From the NCBI GenBank assembly GCA_000442125.1, contig KE546969.1, forward strand, positions 1,178,001 to 1,242,000: a DNA stretch of 64,000 bases, in the 5' to 3' direction. This DNA is from Opeltia flavorubescens. Lineage: Eukaryota > Ascomycota > Lecanoromycetes > Teloschistales > Teloschistaceae. Positions within the stretch are counted from its first letter, which is position 1. Every line of letters begins with the position of its first letter. Below the pieces are notes generated by a model, which was not told where the DNA came from, ran no database searches, and was given only the letters and a program-made list of their open reading frames with translations. The position numbers were made by a program, and so were the translations under genes. Shown one piece after another: positions 62,998-64,000 of this stretch.

Positions 62998-64000
62998 TCA
63001 CAAGAAGACCAATCCAGCGCCGACCAATGCAGCAACAGTAACATATGCCCCCATTCGCAATATCCCAACGTTAAAAGCAGGGATAGCTAGCACGCTGGCA
63101 GCTCCAGTACCTGAGCTCGACGAGCCTCCAGAACTTGCAGAGCCTCCGCCAGAGCCTCCGCCAGAGCCTGTACTAGCAGGTGATGGGGCAGATGTTATAC
63201 TACCAGTGCCTGAGTCTCCAGCCTGGCTTACCACCGCTTTACACGTTCCCGCTACTTTGGGCTTTTGCTTCTGAGCGGCACCTTTGAAGTCACATGGATC
63301 GGTGTTCTGCGGGTTGTTCTTAGTCTGGTCCATAAAGAATGCATTGAAGGCCCAGGCGAGTCGCTCTTTCGAATTGCACATTGAATAGGCCCCATACACC
63401 CCGGTAGATCCATTGGCAAGAATGCCACTACAGTAGTCCCCATTGGATGGATCACAGAGGTAATCAAAATTTGTTGTGATAGCCTCGTCGTTAACGGTGG
63501 ACTTGGCCGTACAGTTCAGACTTTGCACCATGCAGTCACAAACGGCGTTATTTGGCGAAGGAGGGAGTGTGGTGTTGGCAGACCATACATTGTCTTGCTT
63601 GGGGCAGGCTTGAGCGCTGTTTGTTGGCGAATATGATGCCATAGCAACTCCCGAAGGTGTTACCTTTGCAATCTGGCTTGATAGCGCGGTGAAGTCTGGG
63701 AGTTTAGTTGCCATGTTATCTGAACCGACGGACACAAGACCTATGTAAAGTAAGCTGAGCTCATATCCAACCGCGCGAGAACAACTGACCGTAGTCGTTG
63801 GTCTCCTGGTAATACATGTAGACGATACCGCCCGACCATACTTTAGTCATGTCCGTGCCGAAGAGCGCAGCAACTTCACTAAATTGTCGCGGTTGCTTGG
63901 TGTTACAGCCATACTCGGCGAAGAATGCTGGTACGTTATAAGACGAGAACTCCTGTGTTCTCTCTTGGTAGTGCGAGTCCTTGTAGCTCGAAGCTCCGCA
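62998..64000 (-). CDS. GPI-anchored beta-1,3-glucanosyltransferase (GH72, Gel/Gas family), 5' part missing
   Basis: The gene enters from the right edge. Exon 64000-63790 has [20 protein letters not shown] and [20 protein letters not shown], with the catalytic nucleophile glutamate in FFAEYG, then [21 protein letters not shown] 49-bp intron leads to exon 63740-62998: a linker, then the Cys-rich X8/CBM43 module ([50 protein letters not shown]), a Gly/Ser-rich stalk and a hydrophobic GPI-signal tail ([17 protein letters not shown]). The enzyme elongates and branches cell-wall glucan at the plasma membrane. The N-terminal half of the catalytic domain and the signal peptide lie outside the window. 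Confidence 0.92.

Noticed and set aside
62888-63274. Plus-strand Pro/Glu-rich open frame
   Set aside because: It is the antisense shadow of the Gly/Ser-rich stalk and GPI tail of the glucanosyltransferase.

Overview
The window is nuclear DNA of a filamentous ascomycete (Pezizomycotina). The evidence is many 45-110 bp GT-AG introns, typical fungal protein families (Ytp1, Fig1, CP2, DASH subunit Dam1, GH72 glucanosyltransferase with an X8 module), and one long AT-rich block from which CpA/TpG have almost vanished, the mark of repeat-induced point mutation (RIP). The protein flavour and the AT island would suit Leotiomycetes (Helotiales), but that placement is a guess.

Layout, left to right. 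1-7.9 kb: the 5' part of a RING-finger gene cut by the edge, a HAD 'Swiss army knife' protein with an RGG tail, a Fig1-like membrane protein, complex I subunit NDUFA9 and proteasome lid subunit RPN9. 8.1-20.8 kb: GPI-transamidase subunit GAA1, rhomboid protease RBD2, eEF1A methyltransferase EFM5, an unrecognised frame with an internal TGA, a Ytp1-like membrane protein, kinetochore DAM1, a CRAL-TRIO lipid-transfer protein and the HIT-triad protein HNT1. 22.1-33.7 kb: a Whi5/Nrm1-type cell-cycle repressor, a zincin with a jacalin-like tail, an oxysterol-binding protein, a miniature inverted-repeat element, and a CP2/grainyhead transcription factor. 35-53 kb: LACTB2-like hydrolase, J-domain protein, an unknown, SLM1, threonyl-tRNA synthetase, GAR1, SEC14, MIS14, mitochondrial aconitase and BUD20. 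53.5-59.2 kb: the AT-rich RIP island, without genes. 59.5-64 kb: MOG1, a SprT-like protease and the 3' part of a GH72 glucanosyltransferase.

The genes are mostly unrelated housekeeping genes, with no secondary-metabolite or defence cluster. Loose themes recur: lipid transfer and TORC2 signalling (SEC14, CRAL-TRIO, OSBP, SLM1), kinetochore (DAM1, MIS14), ribosome and RNA biogenesis (GAR1, BUD20, EFM5, ThrRS), and GPI/cell wall (GAA1, glucanosyltransferase). Several pairs are divergent over short shared promoters (NDUFA9/RPN9, RBD2/EFM5, ThrRS/GAR1).

No convincing undescribed system was found. The most unusual items are the RIP island, a complete-looking 235 bp MITE with 34 bp perfect inverted repeats in the OSBP/CP2 promoter region, active-site residues encoded on a 15-nt microexon (HNT1) or across an intron (RBD2), and the broken or recoded frame beside EFM5. 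Exon joins were read by eye and checked by frame; no homology search was possible, so family names rest on motif recognition.
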